Of a DNA stretch of 64,000 nt, positions 1 through 8,474 are shown piece after piece. The position numbers were made by a program, and so were the translations under genes. This DNA is from a virus: positions 25,748-89,747 of IMG/VR virus record IMGVR_UViG_3300042731_006881; one strand, written 5' to 3'. Each line of letters opens with the position of its first letter. Positions within the stretch are counted from its first letter, which is position 1. Under the pieces are notes generated by a model. The model made no database searches, was not told where the DNA came from, and saw only the letters and a list, made by a program, of their open reading frames with translations.

Positions 1-321
1 CAGTCTGTGAATTGCAGGAACAATCAGCGCCTCGGTGATTGTCTGCTGGGGGAATGGAAGCTCCTTAGGCCACTGAGTCGTGTTATTCGCGTCACAAATC
101 GCGTTTCCGATCACTGCAGCAGCAAACGCTGCATTGTACTCGTCAATCCAGAGCTGTTCGTCGCTCGAGTTGCTACAGCGATCCTGCATGATCCGTGACG
201 CATCAACCCTTGCTACGCTCTCGTCGTTCGGTGACAGCGCCTTCAGGCCAATCACCACCGGCGACTTCGGTCTCTTCTCCCACGTGTCGCTGAACTCCTC
301 AGGGGACACCGTGACAGACAT
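1..321 (-). CDS. Tail-region protein, N-terminal part (cut by window edge)
   Basis: The frame opens with ATG at 321, ten bases after the stop of the gene upstream, and stays open for all 107 codons to the edge. The peptide starts MSVTVSPEEFSDTW and contains WPKELPFPQQTITEAL. It lies just downstream of a tail-chaperone candidate in a tail operon, where a second chaperone or a chaperone extension is common. No family is recognised with certainty. The C-terminus is outside the window. Confidence 0.7.
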   Translation of the reverse strand, partial: MSVTVSPEEFSDTWEKRPKSPVVIGLKALSPNDESVARVDASRIMQDRCSNSSDEQLWIDEYNAAFAAAVIGNAICDANNTTQWPKELPFPQQTITEALIVPAIHRL

Positions 322-331
322 TGCTGGAGCT

Positions 332-979
332 CTACGTACCTGCGACGCCTTCATTTGTCGTTGTCTCGTTGTTCGTGGCGGTCGTAGAACTCGCTACGGC
401 ATCGGATCCACCAGAGAATCTGTCCTGCAGTAAGGTCAACAGCAGCCTGACCGTAGTAATGGTAAAGCTCGCTGCTATACCTGGCCGCAAAGAGAAGTAT
501 CTCTCCAGAGCTAAAGGGCCTGCCATCTCCTCCAGGAGCTGCTTGAACTCGTCAGTGTCGGCGTTTCCGACCCTGTGCGTTACCTTCTGCAGTTCGTCCT
601 GGTAGGCGACATGACGGCGAGCGAGCGCCAACACCCCGTCCGCCATGAGTTCTCCCATCTCTTCGATCTGCTGCAGACCTCCATCGAAAAATGGCTCAGG
701 TCGCTTCGGGTCGCTGTCTGCGTCGACAACCCCGATCAAGCAGCGGAAGAGAGACTTTGCGAACTCGTAGACCTCGTCTCCTTCTTGAGGCTCATGCTCA
801 GGATTCCCAGCCTCAGCAGCCTTCTTCTTTGCGTAGGCGCGCGCTCTTGCAAAGACTTCTGACTCTTGTCCTGGACGAAGGGGGGCAAGGCCTACCTCGA
901 CCCTGCCCCCATCACCAACAAGCTCCAGTTCGACCCTCTTGAACTGGGCGTCCCCTCTGCGCACATCGCTCGCCTTCAT
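332..979 (-). CDS. Putative tail assembly chaperone
   Basis: This 215-residue, mostly helical, acidic protein starts MKASDVRRGDAQFKRVELEL. Its core has FFDGGLQQIEEMGELM, and the C-terminal tail is rich in Ser, Thr, Asn and Glu. It lies two genes downstream of the tube candidate and before the rest of the tail operon. That position and the small acidic helical character fit chaperones that coat the tape measure, often made with a ribosomal frameshift. I saw no clear slippery site. The function rests mainly on position. Confidence 0.55.
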   Translation of the reverse strand: MKASDVRRGDAQFKRVELELVGDGGRVEVGLAPLRPGQESEVFARARAYAKKKAAEAGNPEHEPQEGDEVYEFAKSLFRCLIGVVDADSDPKRPEPFFDGGLQQIEEMGELMADGVLALARRHVAYQDELQKVTHRVGNADTDEFKQLLEEMAGPLALERYFSLRPGIAASFTITTVRLLLTLLQDRFSGGSDAVASSTTATNNETTTNEGVAGT

Positions 980-990
980 TGTCTACCTCA

Positions 991-1018
991 TTGAAAAGTC
1001 GCGCATGGGCGCTATAAT
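991..1018 (+). promoter_or_regulatory. Plus-strand promoter of the tRNA-like RNA
   Basis: TTGAAA (991-996), 16 bases, then a consensus TATAAT (1013-1018). The expected start, seven bases later, is 1025, exactly the first base of the tRNA-like element. It points against the leftward late operon. Confidence 0.6.
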
Positions 1019-1024
1019 GGGACG

Positions 1025-1103
1025 GCTCTACACATGGAAAACCGCTAGGGGCATCGCGGAGTACTCCCGTTCCTACGGCCCGGTTCGATTCCGGGGTAGA
1101 GCC
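1025..1103 (+). ncRNA. tRNA-like RNA 1, antisense to the late operon
   Basis: A 7-bp acceptor-type stem (GCTCTAC at 1025-1031 with GTAGAGC at 1096-1102) encloses a perfect T-arm (CCCGG, loop TTCGATT, CCGGG, 1079-1095). Just before the T-arm is a small 4-bp hairpin (CCGT/ACGG, 1067-1078). The length of 79 nt suits a tRNA, but I cannot draw a standard anticodon arm with U33, and the D-arm is poor. It fills most of the 154-bp gap between two leftward genes and has its own promoter. It may be a degenerate tRNA, a tRNA mimic or a regulatory RNA. Confidence 0.55.
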
Positions 1104-1133
1104 CTAGATCAACCAGTGCGATCAAAGCGGTAA

Positions 1134-1280
1134 TCACCACAACATGTCTAGTACCGTGACGACAATAACGGTGACGATTACGATGACGCCAAACCAGCCA
1201 ACGTAATCATCACCGTCACCAACATCTACTCCACCACCAGTGTCACACGGGCCACGCTGGTCCACCGCGCTATCCGACAT
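1134..1280 (-). CDS. Small single-pass membrane protein
   Basis: 48 residues, starting MSDSAVDQRG. The ATG at 1280 lies inside the last codons of the tube gene, a coupling-type overlap. Residues 31-43 form one hydrophobic segment (VIVIVTVIVVTVL) after an acidic Gly-rich N-terminus. It could be a membrane-anchored accessory such as a holin or spanin part, but there is no positive evidence for that beyond size and topology. Confidence 0.5.
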   Translation of the reverse strand: MSDSAVDQRGPCDTGGGVDVGDGDDYVGWFGVIVIVTVIVVTVLDMLW

Positions 1281-1638
1281 CCTCAAATTCTGGGCCCTCG
1301 AACTCCCAGTTACCGTCGCTCTTCCCGGATGAATTATCCCAGTCTCCTCCGTACTTGGTGCACACCATCTCAGACTGCTTGAGAACTCCACACCACGGCC
1401 CCAGCGTGATCTTCACGGTATCACCGGCCTTGATTGACGAGACCGGGATGCGTGACACTGGAGCCAAAGAAGTGATGCTCAGGGTTCCTGTGTTTACCCC
1501 TTTGCTTCGTCCTGCGAACCCGTTCTCGATGATCTGGTTTTCTCCGCCATCGGTGACCGTGAAGTTCCCAGTCTTTGTCTCCCCGAGACGCCTGCCGTCC
1601 TTGTATACGGTTATCCCTCGCACTGTGTATCTAGGCAT
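1270..1638 (-). CDS. Putative tail tube protein
   Basis: 122 residues starting MPRYTVRGITVYKDGRRLGE. A beta-rich N-terminal two-thirds with GENQIIENGFAG is followed by an acidic aromatic tail. It is the first gene after the sheath gene, the standard place for the tube of contractile tails. The ATG at 1638 lies 17 bases past the sheath stop. Family assignment is from fold impression and position. Confidence 0.55.
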   Translation of the reverse strand: MPRYTVRGITVYKDGRRLGETKTGNFTVTDGGENQIIENGFAGRSKGVNTGTLSITSLAPVSRIPVSSIKAGDTVKITLGPWCGVLKQSEMVCTKYGGDWDNSSGKSDGNWEFEGPEFEDVG

Positions 1639-1655
1639 TTTATAGCCCTTTCAGC

Positions 1656-3512
1656 TCAGCCAGCAATCTGACGCACAGACTGAGCCATCTGATGTTGGTG
1701 CTTGCGGACCACGCACGGGACAACCGTGTTGATGCGGTCCGTATCGTCGTCGTACTCGCTCACAGGAGGGTTAGCGTCAACGGACTTTAGGTATCCGATC
1801 TTTTCGACATCCTTCAGGTCTGCGAGTACCAGTGCGTTCCAGACTCGAGGGGTACCAACCCCTTCGATCTGCGGCTGACCATCTGGCAAGTCTGGGCCTA
1901 CACCCGGGTTCTCCTCCAGGTATGACTGCGCAAGTGTCCCCATCCTCACACGAACGTACTGTGGGACGGTTACGTCAGCCGTATCCAGGCATCGGTAGTC
2001 AGGGTCTGAACCGTTCAAGCAGTGCGAGCAGATGGATCGAACAATGCGAGTGTCCCCGTTGAAGTCGTTGACCGGTGACACGCCTGCATTCAACAGAGCC
2101 TTTAGCTCAGCGTGGTTCCATCGGTCAGTTGCATGAGCCGGGACATCTGTCCACAACTGCGCCCCAGCATCATTGAACTCGCCATCGTATCTGGTCCACG
2201 GGTCGTTGCTTTCTGCCGCAGCCCGTTGAGCAGCTACCTTTGCAGCAATTTGCGCAGGATGCTTGCGACTGTTTCTCTGCGCGTACACAGCACACAGGTA
2301 TGCGTTCAGAGTGGTCTGAGCCAGGCTAGTAACCTCTGTCAACGTTCCTGTGTGACCTAAAACAACCTGTTCCTTGTGGTTGATGAGCGGTGCTGACTCA
2401 CTGTCAGCATGCGCCTCCCAACGTGCCGCGTTGGTAGCGTCGTTCTGCGCTGACCCGATTCTAGCGTACTCCTCCGCCTCCATCAGGTCGATGATGTTGC
2501 TCACGTCATCGGTCCCGACTCCGCCGTAGAATCTCGTCCACCCGCTCGCCGTCTGCTCTGCTTGCGAGTAGACACCAAAAAGGAACTCACCAGAGGTGTT
2601 GACCTGTGCTTCGATATCGATCTGAGTGATCGTGTCGAAGTACTGGTCGCCAACTAGAACCTCACCTCCATCTGCACCAGTGATAGTCAGCACATCGGTA
2701 ACGGGTGAACCGTCGAACGTACCAGTGAACGTGATAGTTGACCCTGCTACATAGGAACCTACGCTCGCAGACAATGTTGCTGTAGCAAATCGTGGCGGGT
2801 CAATCGTCGCTACACCACCAGAGGCAAGAGCCCCGTTGATGTCCGCTCCGCTGTAGCTAGCTGAGCTTGAACTGGTAGCAATAGCGACCTTCACTCCGTC
2901 GTTGTCCTGCGTCGGTCCGAGCGTGATCACGCAACCGGTCGGAGCTTTGCTCATGTCCAGCTTTGCCAGCCAACTGTTCCCACGCTCACCTGGAGAAGCA
3001 ACTGTCAGCGTGACGTCGTACTCAGTAGCACCACCAACTGATGCTACACAGAACCCGTGAGCCTTTCCATTTACCGCGTTGGCTAGGTTTGTCGCTGTCT
3101 GCTGTGCGCTTGTAGTGTCGATCGAGAACTCGACAGTGTTGTCTCCGAAGTGCAGTTTCGCGGACCCGACCCCAGTACCCAGTGACTCGAAGTTCACGAC
3201 CAGCGTTGCCTGCACACCTCCATCTGGTGACGCAGGGGGAGCAAAGAAGATGCTAGCTCCAGTCCCCGCCGCTGCGAGGTACTGCTGCATGAGCTCGCTA
3301 CGTGCACCAGCAAGCGCAGCGGCCTCTGTTTCTCCGAAGACTTCGACTACATCTAGGTCCGGAGTCATCGACCCATCGCTCGTCATGTTACCGGTTAGCA
3401 CGACCGAACTAGGCAAAGTCGCCACCCTGCGGCCCTGCCCGAACTTGTTCTCGGAGTAGTTACCGGGAACCTTGTCGTCACCGGTCAATCCGGAAAGGGA
3501 AAACAGCGTCAT
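1656..3512 (-). CDS. Contractile tail sheath protein
   Basis: 618 residues. The N-terminus (MTLFSLSGLTGDDKVPGNYS) and the C-terminus (RVWNALVLADLKDVEKIGYL, ending in a basic His/Gln-rich tail) match the layout of Mu-type tail sheaths, whose C-terminal domain is conserved. Residues about 219-314 form an inserted beta-rich domain that recurs in the 199-residue protein at 10568-11167. The gene abuts the one upstream with no gap. It shows that the virion is a myovirus. Confidence 0.85.
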   Translation of the reverse strand: MTLFSLSGLTGDDKVPGNYSENKFGQGRRVATLPSSVVLTGNMTSDGSMTPDLDVVEVFGETEAAALAGARSELMQQYLAAAGTGASIFFAPPASPDGGVQATLVVNFESLGTGVGSAKLHFGDNTVEFSIDTTSAQQTATNLANAVNGKAHGFCVASVGGATEYDVTLTVASPGERGNSWLAKLDMSKAPTGCVITLGPTQDNDGVKVAIATSSSSASYSGADINGALASGGVATIDPPRFATATLSASVGSYVAGSTITFTGTFDGSPVTDVLTITGADGGEVLVGDQYFDTITQIDIEAQVNTSGEFLFGVYSQAEQTASGWTRFYGGVGTDDVSNIIDLMEAEEYARIGSAQNDATNAARWEAHADSESAPLINHKEQVVLGHTGTLTEVTSLAQTTLNAYLCAVYAQRNSRKHPAQIAAKVAAQRAAAESNDPWTRYDGEFNDAGAQLWTDVPAHATDRWNHAELKALLNAGVSPVNDFNGDTRIVRSICSHCLNGSDPDYRCLDTADVTVPQYVRVRMGTLAQSYLEENPGVGPDLPDGQPQIEGVGTPRVWNALVLADLKDVEKIGYLKSVDANPPVSEYDDDTDRINTVVPCVVRKHQHQMAQSVRQIAG

Positions 3513-4031
3513 CTATTCGGTCTCCAGTTCGTTGATGAGGTCTGGTACCACGACAGTGGTCACTGCGACCGTGTTTGCAGCGGATGTGACCTCTTTCGTA
3601 GGCGGGTCGATCCAGTCAACCACTTGGTCTGTTTTTGCTAGCTTCCTAGCAACGATGCGCGCGTCATCCACGCTGACCAGTGCCTTCCCGCACGCTTGCG
3701 CAGTGGCTGCATCAGCTGCAAGCAGCGCGCCCTCCCTGATACGATCACGATAGAATCGGGTATCTGGTATCTGGAACGGGGTGCGCTTGAATTGCCACGT
3801 CACATCCCAGCGCTTGCTTGGGTCTGATGCGTCACCGTTCTCCGCCCCTTCCCGCAGCAGTGCAGGGGAACGGTTGAGCTGTGCCCCGACGTGTCCTCGC
3901 ACCTCGGCGCTACTCGCCTTTCCGGGGTCGTAGTACCTCGGGTCTCGAGGGTCAATGGGGCATGCGCAACATGGGCGCCCAAGATGGTCGACGGTACGGT
4001 ATGGATTCGTCGCAACGACGAGCATTTTCAT
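3513..4031 (-). CDS. Small tail-operon protein, possibly DUF2635-like
   Basis: 172 residues starting MKMLVVATNPYRTVDHLGRP. In Mu-like phages a short DUF2635 protein with an N-terminal parameter-like segment directly precedes the sheath. The N-terminus here and the later segment RFYRDRIREGALLAAD resemble that pattern, but the protein is longer than usual. It probably acts in tail assembly; this is inference from order and weak similarity. Confidence 0.4.
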   Translation of the reverse strand: MKMLVVATNPYRTVDHLGRPCCACPIDPRDPRYYDPGKASSAEVRGHVGAQLNRSPALLREGAENGDASDPSKRWDVTWQFKRTPFQIPDTRFYRDRIREGALLAADAATAQACGKALVSVDDARIVARKLAKTDQVVDWIDPPTKEVTSAANTVAVTTVVVPDLINELETE

Positions 4032-4061
4032 GATGTGTCTCTCCCGCCTAATGCGGCGTTC

Positions 4062-4781
4062 TTAGTCGTTGGAAACCACATCCGTCTGCACGAATGCGGG
4101 TGACGTGTTACCGTTCTGGTTGGTGGTCAAACCTATGGATGAACCAATGCTGGTTGGTGTGCCTGGTCTGAAGTACTCGACGACAGCGAACTCAAAGTAG
4201 GCAGCTTGGTACTCAGCTCGACCGTGTTGCAGGTCGATTGGGATTTCTGCCTGCCGAGCCACTGTCATCCTCATCTGGTCGAACCCGCACCGGTCCAGGA
4301 TGTTGCTCCCCCAACGTGGAGCAGCTACATCCGTGTCGTCGTAGTCAACCCAAGCCGGGTCCCTCCACTCTGGCTCGCCTTCAAGTGCGCCATGAAGCGC
4401 AGCAGTCAGTCCAGACAGCACTCCGGACCTGCGAGCCAAGTCGAACTGGGTGCAGGGAGGTAAAACCAACAGGAGTACGATGTTTCTCTCGCGACCAAAC
4501 AGTGCATCAGCAAACCGCTTTGGAGCCCCTTCGTCGCTGTAGCAGAACAGCGCTGGAAGCCCTGAGTCAGCACCGAAATCTGCACGCTCAGGGCGGTGGC
4601 TGACGACACGACGGACGATTGGCTCCCCTGGAGCAACATACGCCCACGCAGTACCGCACTTCGCCTCGATTATGTTCTTCGCCCACCGCAGCAATGTGTC
4701 GATAGACGTGTCGCTCAGCGCGTGAGAGGGGGATGCTGGAGCCTCTACTGGAAGTAGAACTGCTCCGTAGCTGTCGGACAC
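4062..4781 (-). CDS. Putative tail terminator/completion protein
   Basis: 239 residues starting MSDSYGAVLLPVEAPASPSH. It contains a central segment with RNIVLLLVLPPCTQFDLARR and a C-terminal stretch typical of mixed alpha/beta connector proteins. It lies between an HK97 gp10-like protein and the sheath, where Mu-type phages have gp37-like tail-end proteins. No catalytic motif is visible. The role is from position only. Confidence 0.45.
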   Translation of the reverse strand: MSDSYGAVLLPVEAPASPSHALSDTSIDTLLRWAKNIIEAKCGTAWAYVAPGEPIVRRVVSHRPERADFGADSGLPALFCYSDEGAPKRFADALFGRERNIVLLLVLPPCTQFDLARRSGVLSGLTAALHGALEGEPEWRDPAWVDYDDTDVAAPRWGSNILDRCGFDQMRMTVARQAEIPIDLQHGRAEYQAAYFEFAVVEYFRPGTPTSIGSSIGLTTNQNGNTSPAFVQTDVVSND

Positions 4782-4783
4782 GA

Positions 4784-5314
4784 TTACCTCCAGATTGCAG
4801 CGATTCGCTTTTCAACCAGCTTCGCTGATTCGATCATCGTGTAGTAGCCCTTGCGGGCTGCCAGCGACATGAACCAGGTTGGTTTGGTGCCGGGGTGATT
4901 GACGCGAGGGAACGAGACCAACCGACCCATCTTTGCCCAGTAGAAGACGAGGCGACCAGTCACTTTCTTCTTGCGTGACCGAGACTGCCCCTGTTCCATT
5001 GGTCCAACGAATCCGCGAGCTGCCTTTGCTACGATAGGGTGAGGACTCGTTCCCCACTCGACGTGTGCCGCGTATGGGGCCGTTGCCTGGATGATGGCGT
5101 CCCAAATCCTGCGAACGCGCCTGCTTGCTGGCTGAAATCCTAACGACCCTCGAAGTCGTCCACTGCGATCTCGGAACTTCGTTGTAGCCTTCGCGTGCTC
5201 CAGCGCCGCCTTTGCTCCAGCGTTGGCTGCATCCTCTGCTGCGTACTCCATCTCATTGATGGTCCGCTCCTTGAGGCGATGGTAATCCTCTAGGTCAAGG
5301 CGACATCGAATCAT
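4784..5314 (-). CDS. HK97 gp10-like head-tail connector/minor tail protein
   Basis: 176 residues. The motif APYAAHVEWGTSPHPI followed by HPGTKPTWFM is the hallmark of the gp10/gpG group that completes the neck or tail. An N-terminal helix carries the usual charged heptads. The start abuts the stop of the connector gene upstream (5315), so the two are co-translated. Confidence 0.7.
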   Translation of the reverse strand: MIRCRLDLEDYHRLKERTINEMEYAAEDAANAGAKAALEHAKATTKFRDRSGRLRGSLGFQPASRRVRRIWDAIIQATAPYAAHVEWGTSPHPIVAKAARGFVGPMEQGQSRSRKKKVTGRLVFYWAKMGRLVSFPRVNHPGTKPTWFMSLAARKGYYTMIESAKLVEKRIAAIWR

Positions 5315-5782
5315 TCAAAACATCCCGAATCCGCCACGGTAGAACGATGTTGTGGAGTCGTCCTCAACATCTGGGATCACATCACCGCCAACGTTGCTCG
5401 GTTCGTTTGGAGCCCCTTCAGTGTCGACCTTGGTGAAGCTCTTCCTCAGCATTGAAAGGTCTGAGTTCACTGCCTTCATCATCTCAACCCAGTCGTGCCC
5501 AGGGCACGCGGCAGGGTGACGCTTGACGGCCATGTACTCGCACACATCAAGGGTGAGCCGAACTACCTCATGAGCTTCCCCACTGTCTATCGCTGACTGC
5601 ACTTCTTCCAGCGAAGTGATGCCTCTCAGATACCCAGCAACCTTGCTGGTTGCGTCAAGACGTAGCTGAGTCAATGGGGACGTGTCGGCGAAGCCGTCAC
5701 CGTCGTCGTCATAGAGCCTGTCAACCCCAATAGACGACAGACGGCTTCGTACCTGAGCTTCGGTTACGAACTCCCACGCCAT
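5315..5782 (-). CDS. Head-tail connector, Mu gp36/DUF1320-like
   Basis: 155 residues starting MAWEFVTEAQVRSRLSSIGV. The segment DDDGDGFADTSPLTQLRLDA, followed by a helical bundle with VRLTLDVCEYMAVKRHP, is typical of gp36-type adaptor proteins that sit beneath the portal. The C-terminus is low complexity and ends GGFGMF. Confidence 0.65.
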   Translation of the reverse strand: MAWEFVTEAQVRSRLSSIGVDRLYDDDGDGFADTSPLTQLRLDATSKVAGYLRGITSLEEVQSAIDSGEAHEVVRLTLDVCEYMAVKRHPAACPGHDWVEMMKAVNSDLSMLRKSFTKVDTEGAPNEPSNVGGDVIPDVEDDSTTSFYRGGFGMF

Positions 5783-5817
5783 GACATCACTCAGTCAGCA
5801 ACTCGAAACGCGCAGGT

Positions 5818-6339
5818 CTACTCCAGCTCCTCGACCAATGCAGCTAGCCTGCGAGCGTCGTTTTCCGTTAGTGTGATGACGGATCCAGGTCGCCGCACGC
5901 GGCGATCTATGATCACGGCTCCTGGACCAACGACACGGTACTTTCCGGCTCTGCGCTTCTGGTAGTGGTCTGGTGGTAGCACCTGTTTTCCTAGACCAAG
6001 CTTTACCCTCTCACCGTACTCGCGAGCCTCTTCGTCCGTCAGCTCAAGTACGGTTCCAGGGCGGAGCAGGTCCGTGTTGCGCATGGTCATCTCCTTGCCA
6101 TCTGCCGCAATCTTGGTGGAGATTACGGTGCGCATGATAGCCATAACAACGTGGTAGGTGCGAGTCTCGACCGCTTCATTCGTCTCGACCTCGTCATTCT
6201 GAGGCTTTGTTGAACTCGCTGATCCGTGTTCTCTTGAATCGAAGAGATCGGAAGGTTTTTGAACCTCTGAAGATTGCCCAGATGAATCCTCAGAAACGGA
6301 GGGGGATCGATGCCCCCCTCTATTCTGATTCCTGGACAT
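5818..6339 (-). CDS. Two-repeat structural protein between capsid and connector genes
   Basis: 173 residues. After a Ser/Asn-rich disordered first 55 residues, two copies of a short beta-turn motif appear: RPGTVLELTDEEAREYGERV and RPGSVITLTENDARRLAALV. Such duplicated motifs resemble small Mu-type proteins (FluMu/HI1506 N-terminal domain) encoded between capsid and gp36 genes. Function unknown; perhaps head decoration or neck. Confidence 0.55.
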   Translation of the reverse strand: MSRNQNRGGHRSPSVSEDSSGQSSEVQKPSDLFDSREHGSASSTKPQNDEVETNEAVETRTYHVVMAIMRTVISTKIAADGKEMTMRNTDLLRPGTVLELTDEEAREYGERVKLGLGKQVLPPDHYQKRRAGKYRVVGPGAVIIDRRVRRPGSVITLTENDARRLAALVEELE

Positions 6340-7476
6340 TTATCCGATAACTCCGGTTAGTAGGTAGCCGCACGATGACGAGATGACCTTCGATGAATCA
6401 GAGAAAGCCACCTTCGTGATGTACTCTCCCCAGCCACCAACGTTTGGCTCAAAGTGCTCGAGCTCCATCATCGGCTCCTCAAGCGTGATGCCAAAACAGG
6501 CGATCTTCTCCTGCACAACGCGAGGGACCTTTACGACACCGAACACGCTAGGCCAGAGATTCGTCCACGATTGCGTAGCCCCTTCGTTTGCGGTCTGCTC
6601 TCGAGCCTTGCCGACCAACAGATCGTCAACCTCGAAGTACTCCGCGAGCATTTGCCGACTCAGGGTCTCTCTACCCGTGTATTTGAACTGTTCTCGAATC
6701 GTCGGGTGACGCTTCAGAACGTTGAAGACGCGCTCGTTGCAGAAAGCAACCGTGTCCGTCTCCGCGATGCCAGAGAACAGCTCAGCCTTTGCGGCGTCAA
6801 CAGATCCAGCAGGATCTCCACCAAGGTCAGTATTCCACTGGTCAGCAGCAGAGATTGCTGCTGTGTTCGACCCGAAACTGGCCGAGCTTCCTGCGATTGC
6901 AACGATGCGTTTCTCCTGATTGAGCCTGAGTCCGTTGACTACCAGAGGAAGTCTTGACGCCAATGCCAACACTGGAGCATCCATCGCTGCTCGAGATCTC
7001 GCATCAACCGATCCCTGCAACGCATGAGGATGCATCGTAGCGGTTTGCTTGACGAACCCTGCGTTGATGTTGTTCACCGACCCACCAGTACCAATGGTGT
7101 CGTCTGGAGCCTCGAACATCGTTTCCTTGTCGAGCTCCCACCAGGTCGCAGCATCGGTGCCAAAGCTGACTGGGAAGGAAGGCATCAATCGCAGACCAAT
7201 GTACTCATCATTGGTGTACGCAACGCTCATGTTTTGGAGCACTGACGTGGTCTGGACTGAACCAGGGGTAAGGTTCAGCGAAACCAAGTCATTGATTCCG
7301 ATCTTCCCCTGCCACATCTCGTATTGAGCGCGCAACCTCTGGTTGGCTGCTTCGATTTCGCTCTTGTGCTTGTCCGGGGTGTTCCGGAGAAACTCGAGCG
7401 TCGCTGCGTGGAGCTTCTCCCATCGCAGACCGTTTTTGCTTCGGGCCACGAAGTCGCGGCTGTGTTCGATCGTCAT
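6340..7476 (-). CDS. Major capsid protein
   Basis: 378 residues from MTIEHSRDFVARSKNGLRWE. That ATG (7476) follows an AAGGGGA ribosome site; an upstream in-frame ATG at 7557 would overlap the decoration gene and is less likely. The length, the N-terminal charged helix, the long extended region and the C-terminal LFGVVKVPRVVQEK-type core segment (SVFGVVKVPRVVQEKIACFG) fit HK97-fold capsids of Mu-type phages. It lies between decoration protein and connector genes. Confidence 0.75.
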   Translation of the reverse strand: MTIEHSRDFVARSKNGLRWEKLHAATLEFLRNTPDKHKSEIEAANQRLRAQYEMWQGKIGINDLVSLNLTPGSVQTTSVLQNMSVAYTNDEYIGLRLMPSFPVSFGTDAATWWELDKETMFEAPDDTIGTGGSVNNINAGFVKQTATMHPHALQGSVDARSRAAMDAPVLALASRLPLVVNGLRLNQEKRIVAIAGSSASFGSNTAAISAADQWNTDLGGDPAGSVDAAKAELFSGIAETDTVAFCNERVFNVLKRHPTIREQFKYTGRETLSRQMLAEYFEVDDLLVGKAREQTANEGATQSWTNLWPSVFGVVKVPRVVQEKIACFGITLEEPMMELEHFEPNVGGWGEYITKVAFSDSSKVISSSCGYLLTGVIG

Positions 7477-7510
7477 ATCATTCCCCTTCAGGATGGTCAG
7501 AATGGTTGGG

Positions 7511-7960
7511 TTATGCCGCTGCTCCGCCGGCGCATCCTGCTGCAAGGTTGCAGCCAACTAGTTGCCCAGCCCCCGTTGCGCTTTCGGTCATCTGCCCGAC
7601 GATGTGGCTCGCTACAGCTCCGCCGTGCGTGACGTTGACAACACCTCCGCTGCCAGGAGCGCATAGAGACCCCTTGGTGAGCCCAGCAGCAGTTGCTCTC
7701 ACCGGAATCACAACTGGAGACCCGCGTAGCACCACGGTCACTCTCTCCCCTGCAGTTGCCGTCCAGGGCCGAGTGTCGCTCGGAGCAAGGTCTTCGTTGG
7801 AGTATGCAACTCCGTAGTAGACATCGTCGTCGCTGTCGCACTCGACGATGTCTCCGCTCGACAGCATTACTGGCATGCCCTGCCGAACAGTGTTTCCTGT
7901 CGCCACACTTAGCACCTCAGTGATGGCATTCTGAAGGTTCTTTCTCGTAGCCTTCGACAT
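7511..7960 (-). CDS. Capsid decoration protein, DUF2190-like
   Basis: 149 residues, Gly/Ala/Val-rich beta protein. MPVMLSSGDIVECDSDDDVY, then YYGVAY and VTVVLRGSPVVIPVRA follow the pattern of DUF2190 cement proteins. It lies directly upstream of the capsid gene, as expected, and downstream of the protease-scaffold. Confidence 0.65.
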   Translation of the reverse strand: MSKATRKNLQNAITEVLSVATGNTVRQGMPVMLSSGDIVECDSDDDVYYGVAYSNEDLAPSDTRPWTATAGERVTVVLRGSPVVIPVRATAAGLTKGSLCAPGSGGVVNVTHGGAVASHIVGQMTESATGAGQLVGCNLAAGCAGGAAA

Positions 7961-7985
7961 GTTTCACCTGTCTAAAAGACTGCGC

Positions 7986-8474
7986 CTAGACGCATGCTTT
8001 CTGGTTTAGGTAGTCGCAAGCGCTCTCGCTGGAGTCCGTGGTTTCCGACACGACCTCTCTGGATAGCTCGTTGGTTTCGTTCGCGATGAGCTGCTTGCTC
8101 GTCGCAAGGTCGGCACGCCGCGCCATGCGTTCTGCAAATGGCACCTTGCCGAGTCGTCGTCGGTCCTCGCGCAGGTCATCCAGCTCACCAGCGTGGCACT
8201 TCTTACCGACGTATGACTGGATCTCGCTCTCGATCGCGTCGCTTTCGTACTCGTCTCGTTCTGTTCGAACCCTCACAAGCTCCTCGTTGGCGACAGCCAG
8301 GTCTCTGGCTGCAGCTGCAACGTCTGCGGACAGCTGCTCTACCTTTTCGTTCAGCTCTCCAACCTGCTTCTCGTGCGACTGCGCCAGCTCCAGAGCAGCC
8401 TTCTCGTTCGAGCGAGATGCATCTAGAAGCTTCTCCAGCTCCGCGAGCTTCGCTCTCAGCTCATTTTCTTGCAT
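7986..8474 (-). CDS. Internal-start scaffold protein
   Basis: Within the protease-scaffold frame, ATG at 8474 (MQENELRAKLAELEKLL) is preceded by AGGAGAAAAGC, a strong ribosome site at good distance. Initiation here would make a 162-residue scaffold without the protease, as in lambda C/Nu3. Seen: the site and the coiled coil. Inferred: that it is used. Confidence 0.5.
   Translation of the reverse strand: MQENELRAKLAELEKLLDASRSNEKAALELAQSHEKQVGELNEKVEQLSADVAAAARDLAVANEELVRVRTERDEYESDAIESEIQSYVGKKCHAGELDDLREDRRRLGKVPFAERMARRADLATSKQLIANETNELSREVVSETTDSSESACDYLNQKACV

Noticed and set aside
1025-1103. Ordinary tRNA call
   Set aside because: T-arm and acceptor fit, but no anticodon arm with U33 and 5 bp can be drawn, so it is listed as tRNA-like ncRNA.
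7477-7557. Longer start of the capsid gene
   Set aside because: It would overlap the decoration gene and lacks the ribosome site found at 7476.
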